DNA of 28,722 nt from Eggerthella sp. CAG:368 (GCA_000434775.1 FR895490.1:64340-93061); one strand, 5' to 3'. Shown: positions 1 through 8,118, counted from the stretch's first letter. Notes: generated by a model not told the origin, from the letters alone. Translations and numbers: made by a program.

Positions 1-353
1 TGAGCCGCCTCGTTCAGGCGTGTGGAGGCAAAGCTATCACGGTTATGGGCCTTGCAGGAGCTGGCGATTTAATTGCTACCTGCACTTCTGAGCATTCTCG
101 CAATCGCGCTTTTGGCAAAGAACTTGCTAAAGGTGTATCGCTTAAAGCGTATGAGGAACAAACTCACATGGTTGTTGAAGGGGCAGTTGCTTGTAAAACC
201 ATTTGCCCTTTAGCTGCCCGTTATAAGGTTGAACTGCCAATTACAACGATTGTTCGTGCGGTAGTTTGGGAAAATGCTTCACCTCATAAGGCGGCTAAGG
301 AATTGTTCGATCGCCCTCTTACCACTGAATTTTGGGGGATTGTCGATAAATAG
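1..353 (+). CDS. gpsA: Glycerol-3-phosphate dehydrogenase [NAD(P)+], 3' end only
   Basis: This is the C-terminal part of the cytosolic enzyme that reduces dihydroxyacetone phosphate to sn-glycerol 3-phosphate for phospholipid synthesis. The frame is open from base 3 and ends with TAG at 351-353. The visible residues carry the family's C-terminal helical-domain signature, GLAGAGDLIATCTS followed by SRNRAFG, the substrate-binding region of GpsA. The catalytic lysine and the N-terminal Rossmann fold lie outside the window. The stop codon overlaps the Shine-Dalgarno (TAGGAGG, 351-357) of the next gene, so the two are probably co-transcribed and translationally coupled. The family assignment is firm; the full length cannot be judged. 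Confidence 0.93.
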   Translation, partial: SRLVQACGGKAITVMGLAGAGDLIATCTSEHSRNRAFGKELAKGVSLKAYEEQTHMVVEGAVACKTICPLAARYKVELPITTIVRAVVWENASPHKAAKELFDRPLTTEFWGIVDK

Positions 354-362
354 GAGGTTCGC

Positions 363-854
363 ATGGCTTCATCTTTAGAAACCTTCTTCGTTTACCCAAC
401 ACCATTAGGAAGGATAACCCTTGCTTCTGATGGTAAGGCGCTCACTCATATGGCATTTGGGGTACAACAATTTCCTGGTACCTATACCGCAACTGCGCTA
501 ACTAACAGGGCTTCTACTGAGATTCAGGAATATCTTGCAGGAAAGCGCACAGTCTTTGATACCCCCTTAAATCCTTACGGCACTCAGTATCAGCAAAAGG
601 TTTGGCGGGCACTTTGCAGTATCCCTTACGGTGAAACACGTTCCTATAAAGAAGTTGCCCAGATGACGGGAAAGCCCAACGCTATGCGTGCTGTTGGTAT
701 GGCGAATAATAAAAATCCTCTTCCTGTTTTTATTCCCTGTCATCGTGTTATTGGGGCAAAGGGAGATTTAGTGGGCTACGCTTACGGGCTGAAGATAAAG
801 CAGTTTCTTTTAGATCTTGAAAAGAAAGCTACGAAAAACGGTCATCTGCGTTAG
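363..854 (+). CDS. ogt: Methylated-DNA--protein-cysteine S-methyltransferase
   Basis: This suicide DNA repair protein transfers the alkyl group from O6-alkylguanine (and O4-alkylthymine) to its own cysteine. The 163-aa product has the usual length of the Ogt/MGMT single-domain form. The active-site motif PCHRVIG is at about residues 125-131 with acceptor Cys126. It is preceded by the DNA-binding helix-turn-helix segment PYGETRSYKEVAQ and the RAVGMANNKNP stretch. There is no AraC-type Ada regulatory domain, so it is a repair enzyme only. The start at 363 has a GGAGG Shine-Dalgarno directly formed by the end of gpsA. It could equally be named ogt or mgt. Confidence 0.93.
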   Translation: MASSLETFFVYPTPLGRITLASDGKALTHMAFGVQQFPGTYTATALTNRASTEIQEYLAGKRTVFDTPLNPYGTQYQQKVWRALCSIPYGETRSYKEVAQMTGKPNAMRAVGMANNKNPLPVFIPCHRVIGAKGDLVGYAYGLKIKQFLLDLEKKATKNGHLR

Positions 855-901
855 TATGGTGCTCGTATGCAGGGCGTGAAGAGGGCGAGAAAGGATCTTC
901 A

Positions 902-1588
902 GTGTTTGGTGAGGTTAAAATTGCTCCATCAATTTTGTCAGCCGATTTTATGAATCTTGAAAGAGATATTCATATGCTTGAAGAGGCGGGCGCTGATTTT
1001 GTTCATGTTGATGTGATGGATGGTCATTTTGTTCCAAATCTAACCATCGGAGTTCCGCTGGTTTCTCAGCTTAAGAAAATCACCGACCTTCCCCTCGATG
1101 TTCACCTGATGATTTCTAATCCGCTCGAGCAGCTTGATTGGTATCTTTCAGCGGGTGCTGATATTGTAACGGCTCATATTGAAGCTTTTGCCAGCGATGC
1201 TGAAGTCCGTGAGTTTATCGAGCGTGTTCGTGATGCAGGAAAAAAACCTGCTCTCACGCTTAAGCCAGACTGTGCGATTGAATCACTTGATGCGTATATT
1301 GCAGATCTTGATATGGTGCTTGTTATGAGTGTTTTTCCTGGTTTTTCGGGGCAGTCCTATATCGAAGGAAGTGAAGATCGTGTTGCTCATGTGGCTCATG
1401 TTGCATCTAAAGAAAACCCCTTGCTTCTGATAGAGGTTGATGGTGGTATAAGTGCTTCTCGAACTGCTGGTTTGGTCTGTGCGAAAGGCGCAGATGTTCT
1501 TGTTGCAGGCTCGGGTGTTTTTGCTGCACCAAACCCTAAAGATGCGGTGCATGAAATTCGTCAGAGCGGAATAAATGCTCAGAAATAA
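902..1588 (+). CDS. rpe: Ribulose-phosphate 3-epimerase
   Basis: The enzyme interconverts D-ribulose 5-phosphate and D-xylulose 5-phosphate in the pentose phosphate pathway. The 228-aa product is of normal length for this TIM-barrel family. Metal and catalytic residues can be placed at His35 and Asp37 (HVDVMDGHFVPN), His68 (DVHLM) and Asp180 (IEVDGGIS), and the phosphate-binding VAGSGVF segment is present. The start is a GTG at 902 with AAAGGA a few bases upstream; no ATG in frame fits. An oddity is the loop MSVFPGFSGQ, where most homologues have MSVNPGFGGQ. It lies 47 bp after ogt and 23 bp before the cysteine desulfurase gene, in the same direction. Confidence 0.93.
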   Translation: MFGEVKIAPSILSADFMNLERDIHMLEEAGADFVHVDVMDGHFVPNLTIGVPLVSQLKKITDLPLDVHLMISNPLEQLDWYLSAGADIVTAHIEAFASDAEVREFIERVRDAGKKPALTLKPDCAIESLDAYIADLDMVLVMSVFPGFSGQSYIEGSEDRVAHVAHVASKENPLLLIEVDGGISASRTAGLVCAKGADVLVAGSGVFAAPNPKDAVHEIRQSGINAQK

Positions 1589-1611
1589 TAGCTAAAAGAA
1601 AGTGTACTGGT

Positions 1612-2796
1612 ATGGTCTATCTTGATTGGGCTGCAACCGCCCCGTTGTCTTTTGCTGCATGTGAAGCCATGAAGCCCTTTTTAACTCCAGGTGTTTCTGG
1701 GCTTGAGATGGGGGGAGCCAATGCAAATTCTCTCTATAAGGCTGGCCGAGATGCTTTTCGTGCTTTGGAGAATGCACGAAAAGAAGTTGCCCAAGTAATC
1801 GGAGCTCGTCGTCCTTTTGAAGTGATATTTACTTCAGGTGCAACGGAGGCAGATAATGCGGCATTATTTGGTTTAGTTGATGCTCTTATGCTTCAGGCTG
1901 AACTCACGGGCGATCATGATTGTGTTCCTGAAGTGGTAATTTCTTCTATTGAACACGATGCTGTTTTACAAGCAGCACGGGTACTTAATCAATGGGGAGC
2001 GCAAATTATCATGGTTAACCCTGATTCAACAGGTCATGTTAGCCCTGAAGCGCTCGAAGCTGTAATGAGTGAACATACCATTTTGGTTTCTGTTATGGCA
2101 GTCAATAACGAAATCGGAAGCGTGATGGATATTGCTTCTCTTGCGGAAGTGGCGCATCGTTTCGGCGCGCTTTTTCATACTGACGCAACGCAAGCATTGG
2201 GAAAAATTCCTTTAGATGTTGTTACTTGGGGGATTGATGCCCTTTCAATCTCTTCTCATAAAATTGGTGGACCAAAAGGGGTGGGAGCACTGTATTTGAA
2301 GGATCGCACCCCCTTTTCTGCTCAGCTTGTAGGGGGCGGACAAGAGTCTGCTCGTCGGAGCGGAACGCAGAATGTTATGGGGGCTGTTGGTTTTGCAGCT
2401 GCCTGTGTTGAAGCAGGCAAGAACCTCGAAAAAGAGGCTCTTCGACTAATTGAACTTCGTGATTATTGCTATGCAGAATTGCTGAAAACGGGAGTAGCTC
2501 AACCAGTCGTTGAAGTTGCGCCGAACGACATGACGTATGCGCCTCATATTGTGAGCGTTTTAGTGCCTGGTTTTGAAAGCGAAACCCTTGTTCTTCGTTT
2601 TGATAACGAGGGGATATGTGTGTCGGGAGGGTCGGCGTGCTCTTCGCATTCACTTGACCCTTCACATGTTCTTAAGGCTTTAAATGTTGAAAAAAACAAA
2701 GCTCTTTCGGCTTTGCGTGTTTCTTTGGGTTCTGATACCACCAAAGAAGACGTCGACACCTTCTTGGTGGCATTTAAGCGAATAATTGCCAAATAA
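1612..2796 (+). CDS. iscS: Cysteine desulfurase, group I (IscS/NifS type)
   Basis: This pyridoxal-phosphate enzyme removes sulfur from L-cysteine, giving a persulfide for iron-sulfur clusters and tRNA thiolation. The product is 394 aa. The PLP Schiff-base lysine is Lys217 in SSHKIGGPKG, with His115 (IEHDAV) and Asp191/Gln194 (HTDATQALG) as cofactor contacts. The persulfide cysteine is Cys343 in SGGSACSSHSLDPSHVL, the flexible-loop form of group I enzymes rather than the SufS type. Neither an iscU nor a tRNA thiolase (mnmA) lies next to it, so its sulfur acceptor is not shown by context. The Shine-Dalgarno is weak (AAAGAAAGTG). The iscS versus nifS name is not resolved. Confidence 0.9.
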   Translation: MVYLDWAATAPLSFAACEAMKPFLTPGVSGLEMGGANANSLYKAGRDAFRALENARKEVAQVIGARRPFEVIFTSGATEADNAALFGLVDALMLQAELTGDHDCVPEVVISSIEHDAVLQAARVLNQWGAQIIMVNPDSTGHVSPEALEAVMSEHTILVSVMAVNNEIGSVMDIASLAEVAHRFGALFHTDATQALGKIPLDVVTWGIDALSISSHKIGGPKGVGALYLKDRTPFSAQLVGGGQESARRSGTQNVMGAVGFAAACVEAGKNLEKEALRLIELRDYCYAELLKTGVAQPVVEVAPNDMTYAPHIVSVLVPGFESETLVLRFDNEGICVSGGSACSSHSLDPSHVLKALNVEKNKALSALRVSLGSDTTKEDVDTFLVAFKRIIAK

Positions 2797-2859
2797 ACAC
2801 GTCTTTCCTTTGCGAGTGGTGCTAAAAGGAATAGGTAGCAGATTAGAAAAAGGATAAAT

Positions 2860-3669
2860 ATGGAACTGGTTAGTCAACATAATCACACAGGATTAACGGG
2901 GCATGGCGAAGGAACCATTGAACAGCTTATTACACAGGCATCTAAGCTTGGTATGACTAATGTTGCGATTACTGAACATTATCCTTTGAGTAAAGAAATT
3001 GATCCTCCAAATTATATTTCTATGCCGTGGTCGCTGCTTGATACCTACAAACAGCAGATTCTTGAAGAGCGTGCCAAGCATCCAGGAATGGAAATTTTAG
3101 TAGGCTGTGAGCTTGATTGGCTTGGTGAAGACGAAGACCGTGAGTTTGCCTCTGATCAATTTGATGATTTCGATATTATTCTTGGTTCTGTTCACTATCT
3201 TGATCTGTGGCCATTCGATGACCCTGCCCAGCGTGGTCATTGGGAAGAAGTAGGTGCGCGCCATATCTGGGATAGATATTTTGAGGTGTGGTGTCAGGCG
3301 GTAACTTCATCTGCTCCTTTTACGGTAATGGCTCATCCCGATTTGGTGAAGAAATTCAATATCTACCCTGAAGGCGATTGGAAAAAGTATTACGCGCAGG
3401 CGGCGGAAGCAGCCCATGCGGGCGATCGTATGATTGAAGTAAACACATCGGGCTTGCATTATGCCTGCAAAGAAATGTTTCCTCAACAGGATTTATTGCG
3501 CGAATTTTGTAAGGCGGGTATTCCTTGCACTATCGGATCTGATGCTCACACGGCACTTCATGTAAATCGTGGTATTGTTGAAGGGTATCGTTATATGTAT
3601 GAGGCGGGCTATCGTGAGCTAACGGTTGTTGTTCCTGGGGGAGACCGAAGAACCATTCCGCTTTCTTAG
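2860..3669 (+). CDS. PHP-domain phosphatase, histidinol-phosphatase (HisJ/HisK) family
   Basis: The protein is probably histidinol-phosphate phosphatase, the penultimate step of histidine synthesis. The 269-aa product is a polymerase-and-histidinol-phosphatase (PHP) barrel. The metal-binding signatures appear in the expected order: QHNHTGLTGHGEGT (His7, His9), ITEH (His40), GCELDW (Glu84), GSVHYLD (His112), MAHPDLVKKF (His159), EVNTSG and GSDAH (Asp228, His230). This pattern is typical of the HisK branch. No other his genes are nearby, so another phosphoester substrate cannot be excluded. The ATG at 2860 is preceded by AAAAGGA. It is separated from the cysteine desulfurase by 63 bp without a visible terminator. 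Confidence 0.85.
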   Translation: MELVSQHNHTGLTGHGEGTIEQLITQASKLGMTNVAITEHYPLSKEIDPPNYISMPWSLLDTYKQQILEERAKHPGMEILVGCELDWLGEDEDREFASDQFDDFDIILGSVHYLDLWPFDDPAQRGHWEEVGARHIWDRYFEVWCQAVTSSAPFTVMAHPDLVKKFNIYPEGDWKKYYAQAAEAAHAGDRMIEVNTSGLHYACKEMFPQQDLLREFCKAGIPCTIGSDAHTALHVNRGIVEGYRYMYEAGYRELTVVVPGGDRRTIPLS

Positions 3670-3723
3670 CTTTCTTTTGTTAGCACCGTCTTTTGTACAT
3701 CTTTAGGCAAAGGAAGTGCCAAT

Positions 3724-4593
3724 ATGGAAGAATCACGTTCGTTAAAAAAGAATGCGGCAGGCAGTCTTGCTTCCCGTGAGGTTCGTTTGAGTGCAGGGGC
3801 TCTTGAAAAAGCGTTGCTTTCTGTGTTTCCTAAAGAAGACGCCTGTTCCTGGGACTATACGGGAATGTATGTGGGGAATCCTGCAGAAGAAGTTCATGGG
3901 GTTGCGGTTGCGCTAGATCCTACGGTTCGTGCTATGAAAGAAGCCGTGGATGCAGGGGCTAACGTGCTTGTTACGCACCATCCTGTTTTTCTGGATGCCC
4001 CCACTTGTTTCACTCCGTTTGCTCTTCAGGGGCAAACAAGCGGTGCAGGTGTTCACTATGCGCTTACGCATGGGTTAAGCGTTATGTCGTTTCATACGGC
4101 ATGCGATGCTTCTGTTGAGGGATTAGGTGCTCTACCAGCCCTTTTACGCTTAAATCAGGTTGGGGTTCTTGATCCCTACGATCACAATCCCAATAAAGGG
4201 TTTGGCGCTCTTTGCACTCCGCAAGAAGAGCTTTCCTTGCAGCATCTTTCTGCTCGTTGTGTTTCGGTGTTTGGTTCGTTTCCTCGTGTTTGGGGTGATC
4301 CTTCAACAAAGCTTGATTCAATCGCTACTTGTGGAGGATCTGCGGGAAGTGTGCTTAAGCACTGTTTAACACATTCTGTTGATTGTTTGGTGTGTGGAGA
4401 GCTGAAGTATCACGATGCTCTCGATGCAGCTGAATCCGGTCTTGCGATAATTGAGCTTGGGCATGATGTTTCAGAGCTTCCTCTATGTGCTTTACTTGCC
4501 ACTGAGGTGGTTAAAGCTGGTATTCCAGAATCATGCGTTACCATACTTAACCAAGAAAATAATTGGTATATCCCTGAAGCTTTGCGCCGTTAG
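3724..4593 (+). CDS. Nif3-like dinuclear metal centre protein (YbgI/YqfO family)
   Basis: This is a hexameric metal-binding protein family, often labelled 'GTP cyclohydrolase 1 type 2 homolog', whose physiological role is unsettled. In this 289-aa protein the metal ligands are visible as THHPVF (His85, His86), SFHTACD (Asp128) and IELGHDVSE (His247, Glu251). The conserved GELKYHDALDA segment lies before the last motif. The first 22 or so residues are polar and look like a non-conserved extension. The start has AAAGGAAG about 11 bases upstream. It sits 21 bp before the zinc-ribbon gene, a pairing common in Actinobacteria that suggests a shared but undefined function. Confidence 0.87.
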   Translation: MEESRSLKKNAAGSLASREVRLSAGALEKALLSVFPKEDACSWDYTGMYVGNPAEEVHGVAVALDPTVRAMKEAVDAGANVLVTHHPVFLDAPTCFTPFALQGQTSGAGVHYALTHGLSVMSFHTACDASVEGLGALPALLRLNQVGVLDPYDHNPNKGFGALCTPQEELSLQHLSARCVSVFGSFPRVWGDPSTKLDSIATCGGSAGSVLKHCLTHSVDCLVCGELKYHDALDAAESGLAIIELGHDVSELPLCALLATEVVKAGIPESCVTILNQENNWYIPEALRR

Positions 4594-4614
4594 GGAATAA
4601 AAGAAAGGTCTTTC

Positions 4615-5334
4615 ATGTTTGCGACTGAGCAAGATATCGAAGTTCTGAAAAAGCTTCAGGAAGCTGACAGAATACGCGAGCTTTCCGAGAAAGAGTTTGA
4701 AAACTTACCTCATCGAAAGGCTATTCTTGAGGTTCGTCAAAAGCTTGAGGAGATCTATAAGAAGAAAACGCAAGTTCAAGACATGCTTGATGATGCCGAG
4801 GAATCGTTCGATAAATTAGTGAGCGAGGATGCAAAGCTATCCGAAAAGCAGAAAGATATCGAAAAAACTCTTTCTGAAGCTCAGGGTGATTATCGAAGCG
4901 TTGAGTCTTTGAGTAAAGAGCTTCATGGCGTTGAAAAGCGTAAGAAAACCCTTGGAAAAGAATCCGAGAAAGTCGGTGAGCAGATAGAGCGTATTTCAGG
5001 AGTCATGAAGCAAATCATGGCCGCTTTACAAGAGCTTGAAAAGAAAGAGCAAGGCTTGGTTGCTGCGTTTCGTGAAAAGGGTGGCTTGCTTCGCGCTGAA
5101 ATTGCTAAAGCGCAAAAGACTCATGAGGTGCTTGCCCAACAACTTGATTCTGCATTGTTGAAAAAATATGAGGAAACTTCTGTTCGCTGTGGGGGCATTG
5201 CTCTTTCTGGGCTTAAGGGAGATCAGTGTGCTGCTTGTCGTAACACGTTTGATCATGGAAAGATGCTTCAGATTAAGGCAGATGCTCCCGTGTCAACATG
5301 TCCTTCTTGTGGTAGGTTGCTCATTCTTGAGTAG
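4615..5334 (+). CDS. Coiled-coil protein with C-terminal C4 zinc ribbon
   Basis: The 239-aa protein has a long charged heptad-like coiled coil (about residues 10-190) followed by a zinc ribbon. The ligands are Cys205, Cys208, Cys229 and Cys232 (QCAACRN and TCPSCGR). The segment just before the ribbon, RCGGIALSGLKGDQC, is characteristic of the C4-type zinc-ribbon family (DUF164-like), which usually lies beside Nif3 homologues. A nucleic-acid-binding or scaffold role is often suggested but not established. The ATG at 4615 has GAAAGG upstream. After it come 93 bp before dgt with no terminator I can recognise. Confidence 0.85.
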   Translation: MFATEQDIEVLKKLQEADRIRELSEKEFENLPHRKAILEVRQKLEEIYKKKTQVQDMLDDAEESFDKLVSEDAKLSEKQKDIEKTLSEAQGDYRSVESLSKELHGVEKRKKTLGKESEKVGEQIERISGVMKQIMAALQELEKKEQGLVAAFREKGGLLRAEIAKAQKTHEVLAQQLDSALLKKYEETSVRCGGIALSGLKGDQCAACRNTFDHGKMLQIKADAPVSTCPSCGRLLILE

Positions 5335-5427
5335 TTGGCAGAGTAGCGTTTTGTGTTGCCTTAAGGGGTAGTTCGTTTAGGGCAATGGGGTAGGTGTAAA
5401 GAGAATACTTCGTTCAAAGGATTTGGT

Positions 5428-6471
5428 ATGAATCTTGTTACGCGTGAGACTCAAATCGATGAAGAACATCGCCGCCTAAATACAGAGGCAGCATTTTCTA
5501 ACGAGAGTGAAGGGCGCATGAGCCCTTCTGAAACAGACTTGTATCGAAATGAATATCAGCGCGATCGCGATAAAATTCTTCATACCAAGTCCTTTCGGCG
5601 TCTTTCTCATAAAACGCAAGTTTTTCTGGCTCCCGTGGGCGATCATTATCGTACGCGTTTGACCCATACGCTTGAAGTGGCTCAAATAGCTCGAACCATA
5701 GCACGTGCTCTGGGACTAAACGAAGATTTAACTGAGGCTATTGCCCTTGGTCACGATTTGGGTCATACGCCTTTTGGACATGTAGGGGAAGAGGCAATTT
5801 CTCGTTGCTTGGCGCTTCATAAAGGTCTAGATCCTGAACTTTTTGAAAACAAAAACCTGTATCGACATAACGTTCAAAGTTTACGCGTGGTTGATGTAAT
5901 TGAAAATGGCGGTAAGGGGCTGAATCTTACCTATGAGGTTCGCGATGGTATTGTGTGCCATACGGGTTCTCAACGGGCAGAAACGCTCGAAGGTCGTATT
6001 GTGGCAACCGCTGATCGTATAGCTTACGTCAATCATGATATCGATGATGCTATCAGAGCGGGAGCGTTGTGTGAAAAAGACTTGCCTGAATCCACTCATC
6101 GAGTTTTGGGGATCAATCACTCTTCGCGTATTCAAACGCTTGTCCATGACATGATTGAAACCTCCGCTCGCGTTGATGATATTGAGATGAGTAAAGGCGT
6201 TTGGGACGCTATGATGGAGTTGCGCAGCTTTCTTTTTGATCAAGTGTACACATCGGAGCCTGTTATGCGCGAAGTATACAAGGCAAAGCATCTAATCGAA
6301 GACTTGTTTAACTACTTCGTTCGCCATCCCGATCAGGTTCCTCGGGAGTTTCATGATATTTCCGAAGGGGATCCACTTCGTGCAGTGACCGATTATGTGG
6401 CAGGAATGACGGACCGATTCGTAAAAAACTACTTTAAGGATATGTTTATCCCACATTCTTGGAATTACTAG
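5428..6471 (+). CDS. dgt: Deoxyguanosinetriphosphate triphosphohydrolase-like protein (HD domain)
   Basis: This cytosolic HD-superfamily enzyme hydrolyses dNTPs, typically dGTP, to the deoxynucleoside and triphosphate, helping control dNTP pools. In the 347-aa product the metal ligands are His80 (RTRLTHTLEV), His109-Asp110 (LGHDLGHTPFGH) and Asp204 (VNHDIDDA). The N-terminal YRNEYQRDRDKILHTKSFRRL block and the KTQVF motif are typical of the family. The length matches the shorter, non-enterobacterial type, whose nucleotide specificity may differ from E. coli Dgt. In many actinobacteria dnaG follows dgt; here it does not. The start at 5428 has AAAGGA at a good distance. Confidence 0.92.
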   Translation: MNLVTRETQIDEEHRRLNTEAAFSNESEGRMSPSETDLYRNEYQRDRDKILHTKSFRRLSHKTQVFLAPVGDHYRTRLTHTLEVAQIARTIARALGLNEDLTEAIALGHDLGHTPFGHVGEEAISRCLALHKGLDPELFENKNLYRHNVQSLRVVDVIENGGKGLNLTYEVRDGIVCHTGSQRAETLEGRIVATADRIAYVNHDIDDAIRAGALCEKDLPESTHRVLGINHSSRIQTLVHDMIETSARVDDIEMSKGVWDAMMELRSFLFDQVYTSEPVMREVYKAKHLIEDLFNYFVRHPDQVPREFHDISEGDPLRAVTDYVAGMTDRFVKNYFKDMFIPHSWNY

Positions 6472-6483
6472 AAGGGTTAGCGT

Positions 6484-6489
6484 TATACT
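6484..6489 (+). promoter_or_regulatory. Candidate -10 element for azlC, leaderless arrangement
   Basis: TATACT lies 9 nt before the azlC ATG, and no Shine-Dalgarno is present between dgt and azlC. A transcript starting the usual 7-9 nt after this element would begin at or next to the start codon. A TTGGAA lies 19 bp upstream as a poor -35. Inference only. Confidence 0.45.
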
Positions 6490-6498
6490 GTCTCGACT

Positions 6499-7215
6499 AT
6501 GAGTAATTCACATACTGTTAAGGAAGCCTTGCGTCTTGCGGCTCCTATTATGATCGGATACATATTTCTTGGTATTCCCTGTGGCATTTTGGGTCAGCAG
6601 ATTGGCTTAGACGCCCTTCAGGTGTTTTTGTTAAGCGCGCTGTTCTATTCTGGTGCGGGACAATACATGATTCCAAACATGTGGCTTGCGGGTTCACCTA
6701 TGTTGGCTATTGTCGCAAGCGTTTCGCTTGTTAATTCTCGTCAGTTGCTCTATGGAGCTTCGCTCTCGCGTTTTTGTAACGACTCAAAGAAAGCGTTGTC
6801 TTTTTTGTATGGGGCAACCGTTACCGATGAATCCTTTGCAGTTAATTTGGCTCGTTTTGAGCTGGGTAATTGGAGTGTAAAGGGTGCTACGCTGGTAAAT
6901 ATTTTTTCGCAGTCGTGCTGGGCGCTTGCAAATGTCTTGGGCGTAGTTCTTGGGAACTTGCTTACGGTTCCCACCGCTTTGGCTTCTTTTGCTATGACGA
7001 GCATTTTCTTGTGTTTACTTTTTTCCCAAAAAGGAACGGCGGGAAATATTGCCGCTGCTCTAGCAGCTGTTTTTGGGGTGTTTCTGTGTAAACTTATAGG
7101 ACTCAGTGGTCCTGCGATTTTGATCGGTGCATTGCTTGGCGTGGTAGCAGGTCTTATTGTTTCTAAGAAAACTAATAAACCTTCGTTTGGAGGTGGAGCA
7201 AATGAACAGCATTAG
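6499..7215 (+). CDS. azlC: AzlC family branched-chain amino acid exporter, large subunit
   Basis: This is an inner-membrane component of the two-subunit AzlCD (LIV-E) exporter that expels branched-chain amino acids and analogues. The 238-aa product has several hydrophobic segments. The family's N-terminal pattern is clear: EALRLAAPIMIGYIFLGIPCGIL, then FYSGAGQYMIPNMWL and SVSLVNSRQLLYGASL, with YGATVTDESFAVN in the middle. Its 3' end overlaps azlD by 14 bp, as is common for this pair, so the subunits are translationally coupled. The start lacks a Shine-Dalgarno and has a -10-like TATACT 9 nt upstream. Exact substrates cannot be read from the sequence. Confidence 0.9.
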   Translation: MSNSHTVKEALRLAAPIMIGYIFLGIPCGILGQQIGLDALQVFLLSALFYSGAGQYMIPNMWLAGSPMLAIVASVSLVNSRQLLYGASLSRFCNDSKKALSFLYGATVTDESFAVNLARFELGNWSVKGATLVNIFSQSCWALANVLGVVLGNLLTVPTALASFAMTSIFLCLLFSQKGTAGNIAAALAAVFGVFLCKLIGLSGPAILIGALLGVVAGLIVSKKTNKPSFGGGANEQH

Positions 7216-7534
7216 TTGGGAAGAGTTTGCTCTTATTGGTTTGGGATGTGCTCTGACTATTCTTGTTTTTAGAACTGCTCCCTTGTTTTTACTGAGGGGA
7301 AAAGAATTACCCGGTTGGCTCTCTCAGGCTCTCGCCTTTATTCCGCCTGCAGCTTTTGCGGCTCTTATCGCCAATGATATTTTGTCTCCAACTATGTTTG
7401 ACGCAGGAATTTGGCCTGGTCTTATTCCGTTGATCGCTGCTGCGGTTGTCATACCGATTGCGCTCAAGACAAAGTCGTTGGTGTGGTCTATTATTGTGGG
7501 AGTAGGGTGCTACGGACTTCTTTTGCTGATATAA
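7202..7534 (+). CDS. azlD: AzlD family branched-chain amino acid exporter, small subunit
   Basis: This is the small membrane partner of AzlC. I chose the ATG at 7202 rather than an upstream one at 7157, because GGAGGT at 7189-7194 sits 7 nt before it and the resulting 110-aa protein has the usual length. The product has about four hydrophobic segments. The family pattern RTAPLFLLRGKELPGWLSQALAFIPPAAFAAL is recognisable (RTAPLFLL near residue 22, then PGWLSQALAFIPPA). The reading frame begins inside the last codons of azlC. No intrinsic terminator is evident after it; 145 bp follow before rplS, including the rplS promoter. Confidence 0.88.
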   Translation: MNSISWEEFALIGLGCALTILVFRTAPLFLLRGKELPGWLSQALAFIPPAAFAALIANDILSPTMFDAGIWPGLIPLIAAAVVIPIALKTKSLVWSIIVGVGCYGLLLLI

Positions 7535-7580
7535 ATGAGAAAACTCTGTGAAAAAATCAGCATGAGGGGTAATTTAGTTC

Positions 7581-7609
7581 TTGCATCATAGGTTATTCAA
7601 CCGTATAAT
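7581..7609 (+). promoter_or_regulatory. Near-consensus vegetative promoter of rplS
   Basis: TTGCAT (7581-7586) and a perfect TATAAT (7604-7609) are separated by 17 bp. This is the best sigma-70-type promoter in the window and suits a ribosomal protein gene. Transcription would start near 7616, leaving a 5' leader of about 64 nt before rplS. Only weak short stems are visible in that leader. Confidence 0.85.
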
Positions 7610-7679
7610 AACCAGCTGTGTCTTTGGACATCTCATGACCAAAATTCAAGTTATTGAGTATATAGAAGGATAAGAAATT

Positions 7680-8024
7680 ATGGATATCATTCGCGCAATT
7701 GAGCAACAGCAAATCAACCCAGAGGTTGCTGAATTTAATGTTGGCGACACTGTTAAGGTTCACTATCGCATTAAAGAAGGCAATCGTGAGCGCGTACAGG
7801 TATTTCAGGGTGACGTTATTCGTCGTCATGGTGCTTCCAATCGCGAAACTTTTACCGTTCGCAAGATTAGCTTTTCTGTAGGCGTTGAGCGTACGTTCCC
7901 TGTTCATTCTCCAAAGATTGAGAAGATTGAGGTTGTTCGTCGTGGTGACGTTAGCCGTGCTAAGCTCTACTATCTTCGCGATAAGGTAGGTAAGGCTGCT
8001 AAGATCAAAGAAAAGGCATTCTAA
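7680..8024 (+). CDS. rplS: 50S ribosomal protein L19
   Basis: This large-subunit ribosomal protein lies at the 30S-50S interface. The 114-aa product is the normal L19 length. It shows the N-terminal MDIIRAIE..Q, the GDTVKVHYRIKEGNRERVQ strand, FQGDVIRRHGAS and the conserved SVGVERTFPVHSPKIEKIEV segment. The ATG at 7680 has AGAAGGA upstream. It has its own strong promoter and is followed by a strong terminator, so it is probably mostly a single-gene transcript. The genes that often precede it (rpsP, rimM, trmD) are not next to it here. Confidence 0.96.
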   Translation: MDIIRAIEQQQINPEVAEFNVGDTVKVHYRIKEGNRERVQVFQGDVIRRHGASNRETFTVRKISFSVGVERTFPVHSPKIEKIEVVRRGDVSRAKLYYLRDKVGKAAKIKEKAF

Positions 8025-8047
8025 GATAGCGCTTTTTCAAAGGGTGT

Positions 8048-8065
8048 TTACATACTCTTATGTAA
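8048..8065. repeat. Short perfect inverted repeat after rplS
   Basis: TTACATA (8048-8054) and TATGTAA (8059-8065) are perfect inverse complements around a 4-nt centre. The repeat sits 10 bp before the rplS terminator stem. It may be a second small hairpin in the rplS 3' UTR or an operator for rnhB; the sequence does not decide. Confidence 0.5.
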
Positions 8066-8075
8066 GTGAGATTTT

Positions 8076-8104
8076 AAAGGCACGGTACTTGTACCGTGCC
8101 TTTT
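8076..8104 (+). terminator. Intrinsic terminator between rplS and rnhB
   Basis: A 12-bp perfect stem (arms 8076-8087 and 8092-8103, core GGCACGGTA/TACCGTGCC) has a 4-nt loop and runs into TTTTCTGT. It ends only 14 bp before the rnhB start codon, so rnhB needs read-through or an unseen promoter. It also shows that the longer reading frame beginning at 8044 is not the real rnhB start. Confidence 0.88.
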
Positions 8105-8118
8105 CTGTAGGGAGAGAC

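Noticed and set aside
3679..3685. Half of a CIRCE-like heat-shock operator (TTAGCAC)
   Set aside because: The inverted partner at the required distance is missing, and the next gene is not a chaperone.
5335..5427. RNase P RNA or other structured RNA after the zinc-ribbon gene
   Set aside because: The gap is only 93 bp, far too short for RNase P RNA, and I see no convincing stem.
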